From: Mansonella perstans
Lineage: Eukaryota; Nematoda; Chromadorea; Rhabditida; Onchocercidae
Reading direction: 5' to 3'
DNA length: 64,000 nt
Assembly (NCBI GenBank): GCA_037074765.1
Contig: JBAMDO010000145.1
Coordinates: forward strand, 82,774-146,773
The notes below the pieces were generated by a model that had not been told where the DNA came from, did not search any database, and worked only from the letters and a program-made list of their open reading frames with translations. The position numbers and the translations under genes were made by a program. Below are positions 11,516 through 25,295 of this stretch, piece after piece; position 1 is the stretch's first letter; the number at the start of each line of letters is the position of its first letter.

Positions 11516-14335
11516 CGACATCATCTCCTATATAAATGCATACATCAAAATTATTATTAGTAGTGAAAAGTAGAAATGATTTTTTTTTATTGTTTGTTTG
11601 TTCACTTTAAATGATACTAATCTTAGCTTAAAAATCATTTAGCCGTTGATTAAAATCATAAATGGACTATTAAGGCAGTTTAGTTGTACTTTTTTCCCTA
11701 TGGCAATATTTGCTCAATGAATGTAATATATGGCCATACATAAAAGCTCTCGTTTCATTTTTGGCTACATTTTAAGGCTTCAATTTCAATTCAACAATCA
11801 TCAATGAAATGCTTTTATTACATTTCCTGATCCGTTCTTTCTTTTTTTTTTTTTTATAATCATCAAAAGGAAAAAAAAAAAAAAAAAAGATGAAAAACTC
11901 TATATGACAATAAAAATATCATTGAAAAGATAAGTATCATTTTCTTCATTCCTGTTTTTTTCACTCAAATAACAGGCAGGTTTTTTTTTTTTTTTTCTTT
12001 TATAAAAAAAAGAATTTAAATTGATTTAGTTTATGAGATTTGTGAAAAATTGAGATAATTCTTTTTTTGTTGTTCACGTTCCTAGCAATACATCAAAGGG
12101 AGATATTAGAGGGTGAGAGTGAGGGAGAGGAAAAAAAAAAAAAAAGCTGAAAAGAAAAATTAATTCTTTTCAATAGTGATTATTGTTTGCATTGTTTGCA
12201 TTGTTAGGGATTGAGTTTTGATTTTAAATTAGAGAATGAAATTGGCAATAGTATGACTAATTTGTTTATTTCGTTGAATTTTATTTAATTATAAATCTAA
12301 TTAACGGTCATTAATGTAAAAGTGAACAAATAAAACGAGAATAATTTTTATGGTTATCGTTAAAAATTAACTATTACTATTGTAATATATTTTCATCGGA
12401 TATTATTATTATTATTAGCCATTCGCTTTCATATATTTTATGATGCGTTAAATAAAGCGCAAAAAGCATATTTTTGAGATCTTTTTTTCATCTTGATAAC
12501 TTAAAAGATAAATTAATCCTTTCAATTAACTGTGAACAATAAAAAAAAAAAAAAAATAGAATAATGCAAAATATGTCAAAATAAATTTGAATAATTAAGC
12601 ATGTTTTTGTCTTTTAAAGAAAGATTATAAACAAACGTGATCACTATTGCTAAAACGTCGGCATTCTTTTGATATCATGTACAGGGCATTTTTTTTTTCT
12701 CTCTCTCTTTTTGAATTTAGAAATAAATATTTGAAATTTTGCAGTGAGATACACATCGATGAAAAAAAACTATTAAATGCGATTTTTTTTTTTAAATTTA
12801 TTTCCATTTTCAGTAGATATAATTCAGTTGTTCAGAAAATTTTGCAGTTAAATTACGAGCAATTTTTCAATGCTCAAAAAAAAAAAAAAGAAAAAAGTGC
12901 GAGAAAAAAATTTTTTTTTAGAATTGAGAAAAAAATATGTCATTTTGAAAAGTATGAACAAAAGAAGTGTGAAGTGGATATAAGTGGAGAAGATGGATAT
13001 TTTAGGGTCGATGGAATGAATTTCACGACATCGAAAGAAAGGCTTTGTTATTTCTTCTATTATAAACTATTATGAGCAACTTTTGGTAAAGTTGATCGAA
13101 TAATTTTTATCTTATAAAGTTCAAATCTTTTTCTAATAACAGTAAAGAAATGAATCAATTAATTAATTTAGGTGAAAAATTTATTCAAATTCCTATTTTA
13201 ACTAATTTTTTTTTTAAATAAAAAACGAATGTTCAATTTGTAATTGATTCATTACAGCAGATATCTTTTTTTTCTCTTTCTGTAGAAGATTAGTATTTAT
13301 TAATGTTAGAAAAGAATGAATATGAATGAAAATCCAATAAACATTAGAATAATTCGAAAAAACAAGTTTAAATTTTCGAAATTTATATGTGTATAGTATT
13401 ATCTAAATGTTGCATTCTGTACAGGTATACTTTGAGAGAAATTGAATTAGGTTTTTTTTTTTTTTTTTTTAATTTTTATAATTTTTATTCAATTATTCTT
13501 GCATTCAATAAATTAAATGTATCAGTATAATCACTGATCATTATCAATGCAAATTTTAAATTTTAAAATTACTTTAGCATACATATTTGCTGCAAATGTT
13601 TATTTGTGATAATTTCAACTAATTTTATTTCCTAATAAACATTACTCCGTTTGTTATCAGATGATCCAAAGACATGAATATTTATGTAAGTCGTTTGCAC
13701 TTCGAAATTTATCATTATGCAAAAACTCCACAGTTTCAATAAATTATTGTTATGCCTAATCTGAAACAATTATATAGGTAAGTTATAGGAATCGCTTAGG
13801 GATGAAAATTTAAAAAATGTTTGGATTTGATCCTAAGCAATTAAAGTCTACATATCCTTAAAATATAAGGATATTTTTTTTTTTAAAAAAAGAAAAAGAA
13901 GAAATTGTGAAATGGCAAAATTGTTATAATATTTATATGTTTTTGATATTTAGGCTTGGGACAAAAAAAATGAATGTTATCAACGCGTATAAAATCATGC
14001 CTTTTATATTTTATGTGTGAAATTTTGCAGATTATTTGAAAATTAAAGGAAATATGTTTTTCAAATGAAAGAATCAATAGTTTGGTGTAGAAGGAAGGAA
14101 GGAAAAATTTTTAAAAATTATCATATAAGTTTAAAATATATTTGAAAATAAATTTTAAAGATTTATTCATAAATTTATTAAATCCGATTAATTTTCTGAT
14201 TAAATAATTATTCATAACTTTTCATAAATGATAATTTTTGCTAATGGAATATTGAATGTGAGAAAATAAATAGTATTTGCAAGTGATAGTTTGCTCTCAA
14301 TACAGACAACAATACCTTTGTGTTTCTGTTTATAC

Positions 14336-14513
14336 GTATATGTGTGTGTGTGTGTGTGTGTCTGTATATGTATTTTTTTTTAGACAAAATTGCTGAATAT
14401 AATTTGTGTGTGTATTTGTAAATTTGAACCACACAGACATACACACACACACACATACACACACACACACACACACATACACACACACACACACGTACAC
14501 GTATATACACGCA
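14336..14513. repeat. Opposed TG and CA microsatellites
   Basis: A TG tract (about 14340-14361, flanked by ATACGTATATG and TGTATATG) is followed about 70 bases later by CA tracts (about 14431-14513, ending ACGTATATACACG). The two arms are complementary and could pair as a hairpin of about 20 or more base pairs. Confidence 0.85.
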
Positions 14514-15725
14514 CATTTCATATGCAACATTTGCATTTTGTCTATAAATGAATTATTAATATACATTTTTAAAAATTAAAATTTGATGGAAATTTCACAT
14601 TTTTAAAATTTGATTTTTTTTTTTTTAAATCAAATATCTTTGGAACATTGATTCCTTATGATTGCTACTATTCTTTATAAGACTTCTTCATTGTTACCTA
14701 GCCAGAAATTGGATAGTGATTAATAGGCAAAGAAATATTAGGCCTTTATTTTTTTAGAAAAAAAGCACTCAGCATATGATTGACTCTAACACATCGAATT
14801 TTTCATACTTTCTGCAAAAAGAAAGAAAGTCTAAGGCTTAGCATATAATTAATTGTTAGCATGCTATGCTTTCCATCCTTAATACATTTGTATAAATTGA
14901 TTTGGAAATGTTGTTTAATCTTTCTTTTGTTATATTTTGAAAAAAAAAAATTAATTAAAAAATAAGTAAATAAATCAGTGAGAGAGAATATAATGAAATG
15001 CATATATAAATAAATGTAAAGTATTTTCTAATTTTCTCTATCAATTTTTATTATTTAAAATTTTTCTCTAAATTTAATTTGAATTTTTTTTTTATATTTT
15101 TAATCTAAAAGTGCGAGTATTAATAGTTATGTTTAAGTTATACATTTTAAAATTTTTTATGGATTTTGCTTTTTTTTTTGAATCAAATAAAAATTACGCT
15201 ATGATAGGAAGCAAGCATTTCTGTTGAATTGTATGAGTTTTTATTTGGATAGAAAAAGATGCTATTCTAGTATTATAAATGCCTTCTGGTCAAGCTTCTG
15301 AAAGGCCTTAACTTAAATGTGTCAGTAAATTAAACTTACTACATTCATATTGTCCGAAGGCAGAATTGAGCATTTGAAATTATAAATTAACTAAAATATA
15401 GGTATCAAGGGAAAAATGAAATGCATGCTGAAAAAAAACTTTTTGCTGCATTTATTGTTGGGTGATAGAAGATTATTGGAATAAATTCATTTGATGAATT
15501 CTAAACAAAGCATTTTTAAATATTTATTCTGTAGATAATATATTTAAGCATAGATTCTTTTTTTTTAATTTATTCGCACAAATTTTTTCTTAGCTTTCTC
15601 TCTAGGATGAAATTATTGGAAAGTTTTTTTCAATTTAGTTTAATTCTTTTTATTCGAAAAATGTGTTAATTGCTATCATGGAATAATAACACATTAAAAA
15701 AAACATTTACAGTAATACTTTATAA

Positions 15726-15810
15726 TATCGTAATTTTTTTACTTCATAGTATCGTACTTTTTTTACTTTAGAGTATCGTTCTTCTTTTACTCTATAGTAT
15801 CGTTTTTTTT
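15726..15810. repeat. 24-bp tandem repeat, 3.5 copies
   Basis: TATCGT starts exactly at 15726, 15750, 15774 and 15798. Each unit runs TATCGT, a T-rich stretch, ACT(T/C)(C/T)A(T/G)AG. Divergence between units is modest. Confidence 0.85.
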
Positions 15811-18800
15811 TTTTATGAGAAAAAATTAGGATATTTGTCTGTTCGATTTCTTTTTTTATTTCAAAAATAAAGAAAAAGAAATTACCTTATTAGTTTGTTT
15901 TGATATTAAAAAACAAATAAGCAAAACGTTCCGGTTTACTGAAAAATATTAATGAGATATTGCTCCCTCTAACCGATAATTAACAGTGCCAATAATATAT
16001 GATTATTACATTTGATGATAGGTAATTAATGAATTTTTGATTAATTAGATGAAAAGGTGGTGGTTTCTATTTTTAATTAGTAAAACGGTAGTATTGCTTA
16101 CAAATATACTTTATAGTAGTATTGGATCGATATTTTTGTTGCAGGAAAGTATGAAGAATTTTCGATTCCGCAGAATTTGTTTCTTCGTGTTGGCTAATCA
16201 CTATAACAAAACTAATATCAGATCATCATTATTTGTTCCAGGTCCGTTAGTTCACTTTAATTTTTTTTTAAATTTATATTTTAGTGTTCTATTTTTAAAT
16301 ATTTTAGTATTCTATTTTTAACCAGCCTCATTTTTATCACCACACTACGTTAGCCATATAAATGATAAACTAATTTTTTCTCTTTTATTTTTTTCAAAGC
16401 CTATGTGATTTACAGTCTGCTAGGCTATTTTTTTTTCTTAAAAAAAAAAAAAAATGTCTTATCATTTCAGCAACAATGAATGATAACTAATAATTATTAC
16501 ATAATTCTTATCTTTCATTTAATTTTTACTCTGTGTTTGTGTACCTGTTGTATTTATCATTTGTATTCAATCACAAAGATCAGTTATGAAAAATTCCATT
16601 TGATTGATTTGTTGCAGTAAATTGAATTGGATCAGGATAATTTTTCAAAAGCTATTTCAACAGTGAATTTCACTAAATTCTTTACGTTTACTAAGAGTCA
16701 CTTATGTGGAATAATTTTATTCAAAACTTTTTTTTGATTTCGCTAGGAGTCATTTGATCAAATGGGATAAATAAAATTTGCAAACTTTGGTGATGTTTTT
16801 TGCTCAACTGATAGAGAACAAGAAATTAATTGATTAAAATTTCAATAATTGATTGTAATTGATTTAGAGGGAAATAATTTTACTCCTTTATCAGTATAAC
16901 ATGAAAAGATTATTTTCAAAAAATTATATTTTCCATCCTCAAAAATTTTTAATCAAATATTGGTTAAAGTCAAAATTATATTTTGTTCAACGAAATAATT
17001 TTTAACTAGTAATTGAAAAAATAATGTTTAATTTTTATCAAATAAATGATTTCTTTTTGTATCAAAACATAAAAGATTAAAGATTACTGGAGTAGTGTAA
17101 TTTCTGAAAATGATTTCGAGGTATGATATCATAATTGCATTTAAAACAAAATCATTGTGTTATTTCTTACGGGTAATTGTGATTCTTACAGGGAAATTAC
17201 ATACTTCTTCTTGATATGTCCGTACAGTTAAAAGAAAAAAATTTCAAAAATCACAATGATTCTTAATTGTAATGTGTTGATTCATTTTCTGCATTCTATT
17301 CTTTTTTTTTTTCAGGTAAATTTTTTTTTAAGCTCAAAAAAAATTTGCCGAATCCATTTGACAAAACTATAAAATTTGACCTTCAAAATTTTGGAGTAAT
17401 GAGAGATGAAGGAAAAAAAGAAAAAAAGTGCTGTTGATTGGGTGAAGAAATTAGCAAAATAATTCCGGAAAAATTTAAACATGAAACTTGCAAATTTATT
17501 TTATTCGTTTAGAAAAGTTACCTTTTAATTAGTAAAAAAAAGATTAGCAAGTATTTGTATGAGAGTTTGTCCTTGTATGTATACTTTTAATTCTAATGTA
17601 TATTTTGCCTATTTATAATTGTGATAATTGTACTGATTTTGAAGGACGAAGCATTTATGAAATTTGATGATATTTTTCGATTTTACTTTTTCTTTTGTCA
17701 AACTTGTTAATGTTAGAAATTTTTTTTTTCGAATTTTTTTGAAAAGAAAAATTTAGGAATGTATTGTTTTGGTTGTTTTTTTTTTTTTTTCCTGAAAAAT
17801 GACGCTTACGAATTTCACAATAATTATTTGTGAAAATTTTTTAACATTTCAAGATGGAATAATATCTAGGATTTGCTAGAACTGAAATTAATATCAGGCT
17901 TTTTTTTAATTGATTCTTAATTTACAGCTGATGTTTTTTTTATTTCATTTTACAAATATTGAAAAATTACTCTGGTTTATTCTAATCAGGCTTTTTGATT
18001 TTTCCATTCAGAATTAACTCAATCTTGGTTCATCTAAGGCTTCTTTCAAATATTCATTACCTGCAATAATATCAATTGGATCAGAAGAATAAAAGTGAAT
18101 GAGAAATTGCTAATTGATGACAATTTTTTTTTTGTCCCTTCTTTTCCTTTATTGAATTAATCGAATTGATTGATGAAAATGAAGTGTAAAAAAAAAACGT
18201 CTCATAATTTTTTTTTTTTTTTTTTTAATTCGGTTCAATTATCACAATTTTGGTTTCATTTTAGTTAGCACATGTTGGTACAAATCAGTGAATGAACACA
18301 CAACTGCTCTTTGGTGTAATGGAATTTTGAAGCTTTTCGGTTTTTTTTTTCTACCATGAAATTTTGATTACAACTAATCACAAACATTTGTGCCTTCTCT
18401 AATATAATAGCAAAAAAAGCTGACAAAAAAGTCAGCAGGAATATTTTCATAAATTTTCAGTTCTTAAATTAGAAATTTTATAATTCCGAAATTTTTAATA
18501 CATATGAAAGTATAATTTTTTTTTCCTGAAATTTTATTGAATGTTGATATCATTAAAAATTATCGATTCAAAATTGTTAAAAGAAAAAAAAAAACCTTCT
18601 GTTATACTATATTAGTTATAGTTTTTAGTCAAAAAAAGATTAAGATAGATCAAAGATAAACTAATTTATTGAAAGTAATTTTCTAAAAAATTCACTCGCA
18701 TATTTCAATTTTCACGATATGTTTGTCCTTTTTTGCACACTTAACTAACTTTCGCAGTTTTACAGACTATTCAGTTGATCGTGTTACGATATGTTTAAGT

Positions 18801-19346
18801 GCTCTAAATATGGAATAAATATATATATCAATTGAAATGAATTAAATGTGAAATTATAAAATGATTTGTTTGTTAAAAAATTTAGTAAAATACAAAATTA
18901 ATATTATGAAAAATTATAAAGAAAAAGTATTGAAAAAAAATTATAAAATGTAATAAGTATGAAAGATTAAGTGTAGAGCAGATGGAGAATTTTCAAGTAA
19001 TAGATAATTAGTTTAGTTTAAAAAATGTTGAAATGAATGATTACATTGATGATCTAATTGTGTTTAATTAGATAATAAAATTGAATTAATATCTGAATTT
19101 GAAAATGATTTATGAATTTATCAAATTGATTCAATTAAACAATCATTGAATGTCGTCGTTAACATTAATCATTTTCTGGTAAGATTATTTTTAGATTTAT
19201 CTGAGTGTTAGATTATAAAATAAAAATTCATTATAATTTTTTTTTTTTTGTTTTTTCCCATTCGGCTATGTGTTATTTTCGAAAATGTTACATTACAGTA
19301 TTCTTCTATAAAAGAAAAAATTTCACTAGCTTTTAAAGTTAAAGAC

Positions 19347-19366
19347 AAAAAAAAAAAAAAAAAAAA
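19347..19366. repeat. Poly-A run, 20 bases
   Basis: Uninterrupted A homopolymer. Confidence 0.9.
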
Positions 19367-19948
19367 GAACGAAGCGAATGCACTCATTAATTACGAACGA
19401 ACTTGTTGAGCTGATTTTCAAAAATTTCATTTTTGAAAAGCTTTTTCAGTTTGTCAGATAAAAAGGAGCTGAATATTGGATAGTTTTTTTTCGAAGGAAA
19501 GTGTTATCTCATTATCACTTAAAGGCTTTTACTTTTTCGGCTGCTCTACCTTTTAAAAAGTAATTTCTTTACTTTTAAATCAGTTTCTTAATAAATGCAA
19601 AAATTTGTGTATCATCAATATATCATTTATCATATACCTTGTATTTAAATTAACATTTTAATGATGTGGTTTATGGTAGGTATATGATAGAGAATGTTTT
19701 ATCTTTAATCATATCACACAAATGACATTGACAACAAATGGTAAATGTTGATAATGATAATGGTGATAAAGTGTTGTACAATAAAATGATTTGTGTATGT
19801 TGGAGCTGAAAGAGGGATGAAAAATTTAACTGTCATCTTTGCACAATTTTTGTCTCCCAACTGGCTTTTTTTTTTTTTTCACTTCACCACTTTTCTTTTA
19901 TATTTGTATGGAAAGAAAAATGATGAAGCTTTTTATTTTTATATCTAA

Positions 19949-20055
19949 TACTGTCAACATTTTTTTGTAATACTGTCAACATTTTTTTTGCGCACATTTC
20001 ACATCTCCGGTAATACTACTGTCACCATTTGTAATTATTGTCACCATTTTGAACA
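19949..20055. repeat. Short interspersed TACTGTCAACATTTT repeats
   Basis: Four copies of (T)A(C/T)TGTCA(A/C)CATTTT: two close together, then two more with CACC in place of CAAC. Confidence 0.7.
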
Positions 20056-22094
20056 TTCATTTTTTTAAGGTATCTTTTTTTCTTTTTCCTATAACATTTT
20101 ATTATTTTTGATTGAAAATATGTCGACGTTTTTATTTTGCTTCAAAAGAAAATTCATGCATTTTGTTCAAAAAACACTTTCAATATTTCCGGTGTGGTAT
20201 GATGACATTGGATTAAGCTGCAGAAATTTATTCTCATATTTGATTGATTCCTTGAAGGCTTTTTTTTTAAATGAATGAAAATGAAAATGCAGATAGGAGC
20301 AATTTTTATCATCACTGTTGAAATTAGCTTGAAAATTTTCAAAATTACAAATATTAATGATTGTTTATATGGTTCAGATATTTTGATATTTCATTGAAGA
20401 AACTATTTTGATATTAATTAAAGCATCGTAAAAAAAAAAATTGCATGTATAAGGGGATTGCAATAGAATATTGCATAAATATATTCAAATTTGAATAAGC
20501 AAGTAATTAGATTTTCTATATAAATCAAGGTAGTAATTGAATAATACATGCATTAGGATAGGAAATGAATTTTTCAGCAATAAATTGCTTTTCCAATTAT
20601 TTGTTAAATATTTTATTGATTTATTGAATATATGTAGAAATCTATAAATTAATTGTAGTAAAAAATTATAGTGAATGAGAAGGTTTAATTGCAATATATC
20701 CGATATGATTCATAGTTTACGCTATCAAAATTCTTTTTTTTTCTTTCTTCTTTTCAATCTTTTCGTCAAATTGATCCATTCATCTATATATGGACAAATG
20801 GATATATTGATAAATGAGTGTATGATGTCATGATAACATTTTTATCAATGATATCATTAATCTCTTCTAACATCAATGATACTACTCTGTATTGTTTTAT
20901 CTCTCTTATCATTTATTTCATGAAATGAAAAATTATCAAAAATTGACAAAATAGCTATAAAATTTCATTAATAATAAATATTTGTATGAATTTGATAAGT
21001 TTTCTTTTTTTTTTCTTTGAAACTTTATTGCTACCTGTATAACTAGTATTATCTATTGTTTTTGCCAAATTTAATATTACGGTAAGTATACTTTTGAAAG
21101 CTGCTACATTTTGGAACATGTGACATTTTCAACTTTTTATAATTCCTGTTGTACAATTTTATAGCAGTTTTGTTCTTGCTAAATGGCATGGAATAATGTT
21201 AAATAAATGTTTGAGGGAACTTTTCAGTTTTTCATTGGAATTTTTGTTTGAATTGTCCAAAATTTTATCCAGAATATTCTTTTGTCTAAAATATGAACAC
21301 AGTAGCAATTTGTTTCTAAGACAGCAATAAAATTTTTACAGATTCACATGCGGTCAATTTAATTTCAACGAATGTTGGAATTGCTTAACAATTTCCTTGT
21401 CAGTTTTGAACCAACTAAAACAAACCATAGCATTCCATATTTGACAGGTCAGGTAATAAATTACTTTCTATATGTGTATGTGAAATGAAAATGAAATTGA
21501 AAAAATAAGTAAAAAACTACGAATAAATTATTGTTAAGGTTGCCTGCTGCTGCTATTGCTGCTGATGTTCTATCCATTTTTAATTAAACATAACATGTGT
21601 GTAACATGCCTCCTCAATTTATGCATAAAACTAGAATTCGATTGATAACTTTAATTAGATTGGCAACAGTCTAAAATAATCACTTTATGGATTTTAATTT
21701 TAAAAATGTTTCAAAGGATTAAATGATGGTCAGTAATGGTCGTAATAGTCAGATAAATAGGAAAAAACTTTTCTCAAAGTTTTAAATTACTGAATAAACG
21801 AAATGTTCTCAATGCAGTTATCGAAACTTTTTTACAAAAATATTTTGTATATAGTATCTAATGAAGACAAGACTAGAATATTTATTGTATATTTATTTAT
21901 ATTTATATAAGAATATTTATTGCTTTTTCAGAGTTTGAAATTGTAAAAAACAATTCTGAAATATATTTGATTTATATTTATTTATTAAATTTGTTCATTT
22001 ATTGTACGTAGATTCAAATTATGTTGTCAAAATGTAATTCATAAGTTTTCAGACAATTTCAGTTCGAATTTTTTTAAATTAAATTTGACATTTC

Positions 22095-22112
22095 ATATAT
22101 ATATATATATAT
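22095..22112. repeat. (AT)n microsatellite
   Basis: Nine AT units. Confidence 0.9.
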
Positions 22113-22880
22113 GATGTATGTATATGTTAATCAAAATTTTGCAGAAAAGCTATCATATTCTGAACAGTATATTTCACACTTTTCTTTTTGATTAATTCAA
22201 GCAGTTCAAATTTCAACTTATTTTATTATTCATATTGATATTTGTTAAGATTAGGATTTTGCTATTTTTTGCTTCTTTTGAATTTCGTATAATGTTTCGT
22301 ACTGAAATTCTCAAACTAGCCTGATTCAATTTGATCCAATTAAAGCTACATAGATATCATACATTATTACATTATATATTGCAGTAAATGATAATAAGAG
22401 GTTTACGAGGTCAAGCATTTCATCTAAACATTCACTGTTGAAGTAGAAAAAGTTTTGAAAATTGATCGAGAAATTTCAAGCTGTCCTAATCAAACATGAG
22501 TATCAGGATGTATGAAATATAGGTATACAATTTCATGAAACATGCCTTATTGTTTTTTTTGAAATTTTGATATTTTAATTTCATCTCATACTTCTGGTTC
22601 TTTTTTTTTTTTTTTTTTAGATCTTACAGATTAAATAATTAAACGTTTTATTCAATTCGAAAAATTGTTTGAAGCATAATCGATCTTATGTAAGTTTGCT
22701 TCTTTTATTTAATTCATAAAGTTATTTCAAAGATGACAGAACTCTTTTGTTTTCTTTTCATTTATTTTATGAATTGGCTTGTAATGTTAACAATTTTTAT
22801 AAAAATTAATGCTCATAAAGTTTTGTTTGTTATTTTACTTAGAAAAAGAAATCAATAAAAGAAATGTGCTCAGTATTTCG

Positions 22881-22940
22881 TTCTTGTTGTTGTTGTTGAT
22901 ATTGTTGTTATTGTTGTTGATGTTGTTGTTATCGTTATTT
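22881..22940. repeat. Imperfect (GTT)n tract
   Basis: TTGTTGTTGTTGTTGATATT followed by further GTTGTT runs. Confidence 0.85.
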
Positions 22941-23299
22941 TCCTCTTTATAATATGATTATTTAGGTTAAGATTTTTGTGCTGATATTTCTAGCGATATG
23001 AAACATTGAAAATTTTACAGTTTGCTTAAATTATAAATGTATGATTTAAATGAGTGTATTCAATTAGTTAAGCTAATTTGATTGAAAATGCAATAGATTA
23101 AAAATGAAAGGAAATGATTAAATTAATTTTTTCAGTGTTTTTTTTTTTTTTTTTCTACTACGATTTGTTTTTTTTCCCCCATTAAATATTTCAAATTCCT
23201 TTCAATTGAAATTTACACAAAGCTATAAGATAATGTATGTTTTTCCTAATCTGTTAACAATAATGATATATTCTGGTTGATAAATAAGCGTGAAGTACG

Positions 23300-23607
23300 G
23301 GTTTGTGTGTGTATGTGTGTATGTATGTGTGTGTGTATGTATGTGTACGTGTGTATGTGTATGTTTGTTGTGTGTGTATGTGTGTATGTGTGTGTGCATG
23401 TATGTGGTGTGTATGTATGTGTGTGTGTATGTATGTGTACGTGTGTATGTGTATGTTTGTTGTGTGTATGTGTGTGTGCATGTATGTGGTGTGTGTGTGT
23501 ATGTGTGTGCATGTGTGTGTATGTGTGTGTGTATGTATGTGGTGTGTGTGTATGTGTGTGTGTGTATGTGTGTGTGTGTGTATGTGTATGTGTGTGTGTG
23601 TGTGTGT

Positions 23608-23642
<35 letters not shown>
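23300..23642. repeat. 340-bp complex TG/TATG array with higher-order repeat
   Basis: GTGTGTATG and related units with GTAC, TTTGTTG and GCATGTATGTGG landmarks. The landmark GTGTACGTGTGTATGTGTAT recurs at 23343 and 23435, a 92-base higher-order period; the 3' part decays into plain TG. Long His/Thr or Cys/Val frames on both strands are products of the repeat. Confidence 0.95.
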
Positions 23643-23643
<1 letters not shown>

Positions 23644-24228
23644 TCAATCAGGATGGATGGTTTTTTCGATGGAAGTATATTACAATGAAAAGTTTGTTTA
23701 TTTAATTTCTTTCTTTTAATATGATGATGCTTGTTGAAGAAGAATAAATTAAAAAGTATCATTGAATTAAATGTTAAAAAAAACTAAATTTGATGGTATA
23801 CGTGCAGACTGGATTGTTTTTGATTAATTTAAATTTGCGCCTCTTTCTATCGTATCATTTTTCCGTCTGCGAATCATTTGTTTGTTCAACCCACCTAGTT
23901 GTGTTTGTTGATGTTTTCTTTTTGGCATCAAAAAGAGTGCAGGGATTCCCCTTGATATTGGCGTACTGCCAGTGAGTGTGGGAAATTGGCTAATTGCCAG
24001 GAGTGTTATTTTCTATAATCGTTCCATTGCATAGAATTGTAGTGTGGTTAGGGATGCTAGAGTGGACAGGAGCAATTGAACTGGTTGTTTTGAGAGAAAC
24101 AGTTATTTACTGAGAGATATCGGGGGGCGGGAAGTGAAAATGATGCTTTTTTTTTTTTTTTGCTTATTTCATTTATAATTTTAATTCTTATAATAAGCAT
24201 ACATTACTATCTAACATATATTTGAAAG

Positions 24229-24335
24229 AAGGAAAATATTAAATTTAATATTTAATTATTTAATTTTGGAACATTCAAGAAGGAAAGTATAAATTTAATA
24301 TTTAATATTTAAATATTTAATTTTGAAACATTCAC
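24229..24335. repeat. About 52-bp tandem duplication
   Basis: Two copies beginning GAAGGAAA(A/G)TAT and ending TTAATTTTG(G/A)AACATTCA, rich in AATATTTAA. Confidence 0.75.
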
Positions 24336-24515
24336 TTCTTTTTCATGCAATTTTTTCCATGAATTTAACAAAAATTATACGTTTTTTTATAATCATTTTT
24401 TCTATTCGTATTATTTTGCTGAATTTTTTTTTATTGCATAATTTTTATTTCTAAATGTTTTTTCACTTCTAAATAAATGATTACTGCACATCTTTTCTTT
24501 TTCCTTTTTTTTTTG

Positions 24516-24535
24516 TTTTTTTTTTTTTTTTTTTT
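24516..24535. repeat. Poly-T run, 20 bases
   Basis: T homopolymer within a larger T-rich, G-interrupted stretch. Confidence 0.85.
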
Positions 24536-25036
24536 GTTTTTTTTGTTTTATTAAATTAACGTTTCGTTTGCAATCTTTTTAATAATCTTTTATTTTAAAA
24601 TTAAGATGATTTTTTCATTTTTTTTTTGCTGAAATTTTTATTCATTAAAAAAATTAATTTGAAATTTCATATAATAAAATTTTTTTTTTCTGAACGTTTC
24701 TCCAAATATGCCATCATCACATCGTGCAAATCGTATCATACTATCAATAGTTTTGATTATTTGTCTTTTTCGTAGTATCATAACAATTATTCCTAATCAT
24801 GGATAGAATAAAGTTACTTGTTCAAATTTACGGTATTATGAATACGCTAGATATATTATGATGTAGATAGAATTTAAAATTTAATGCTTATATTTCATAG
24901 CAGTATTCCAGCATCTTCTGCTTAAATTCTGTACCTTACTGTAGAACTCAGATAATATCGATAAGAAATGATAATTATTTCTGATAAAGATAAAATTTTT
25001 TTCTCTTCCACCATTAATTAATCCCTTAGTGTGTTG

Positions 25037-25065
25037 TTTTTTTTTTTTTTTTTTTTTTTTTTTTT
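25037..25065. repeat. Poly-T run, 29 bases
   Basis: Uninterrupted T homopolymer. Confidence 0.95.
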
Positions 25066-25266
25066 GTTATTTTGAAAACAAATTTTTAGGAAAATGATCG
25101 AAACAATGGCGAATATATAAAGTATATGTTTGTTTTAGTGATGTGGCAACAATACTTAATGGAAGCAACCATTTATTTGTTATTCATTCATTTCGGATAC
25201 AACATTTACAAAATGTCAATATTTTCTTCCCATAAATTCTAAATCGTATAGCGTATCTGTCGTTTT

Positions 25267-25295
25267 TGTTGTTGTTGTTGTTGTTGTTGTTGTTT
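25267..25295. repeat. (GTT)n microsatellite
   Basis: About nine TTG units, followed by related GTTGCTGTTGT. Confidence 0.9.

Larger units (their letters stand above)
11343..23299. other. About 12 kb without an assembled gene
   Basis: AT-rich with many A/T homopolymers and the repeats listed separately. Points of weak interest are a 142-codon frame at 12647-13075 and an acceptor-to-donor bracketed stretch near 16145-16241; neither can be linked to another exon. No RNA gene was recognised. Confidence 0.6.

Noticed and set aside
16049..16321. 90-codon + frame with an internal acceptor (TTTTGTTGCAG) and donor-like CCAG|GTCCGT
   Set aside because: The bracketed segment is short and AT-rich, and no partner exon of matching phase was found.
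23223..23762. 179-codon and shorter frames on both strands
   Set aside because: Produced by the TG/TATG array; no non-repetitive coding flank.
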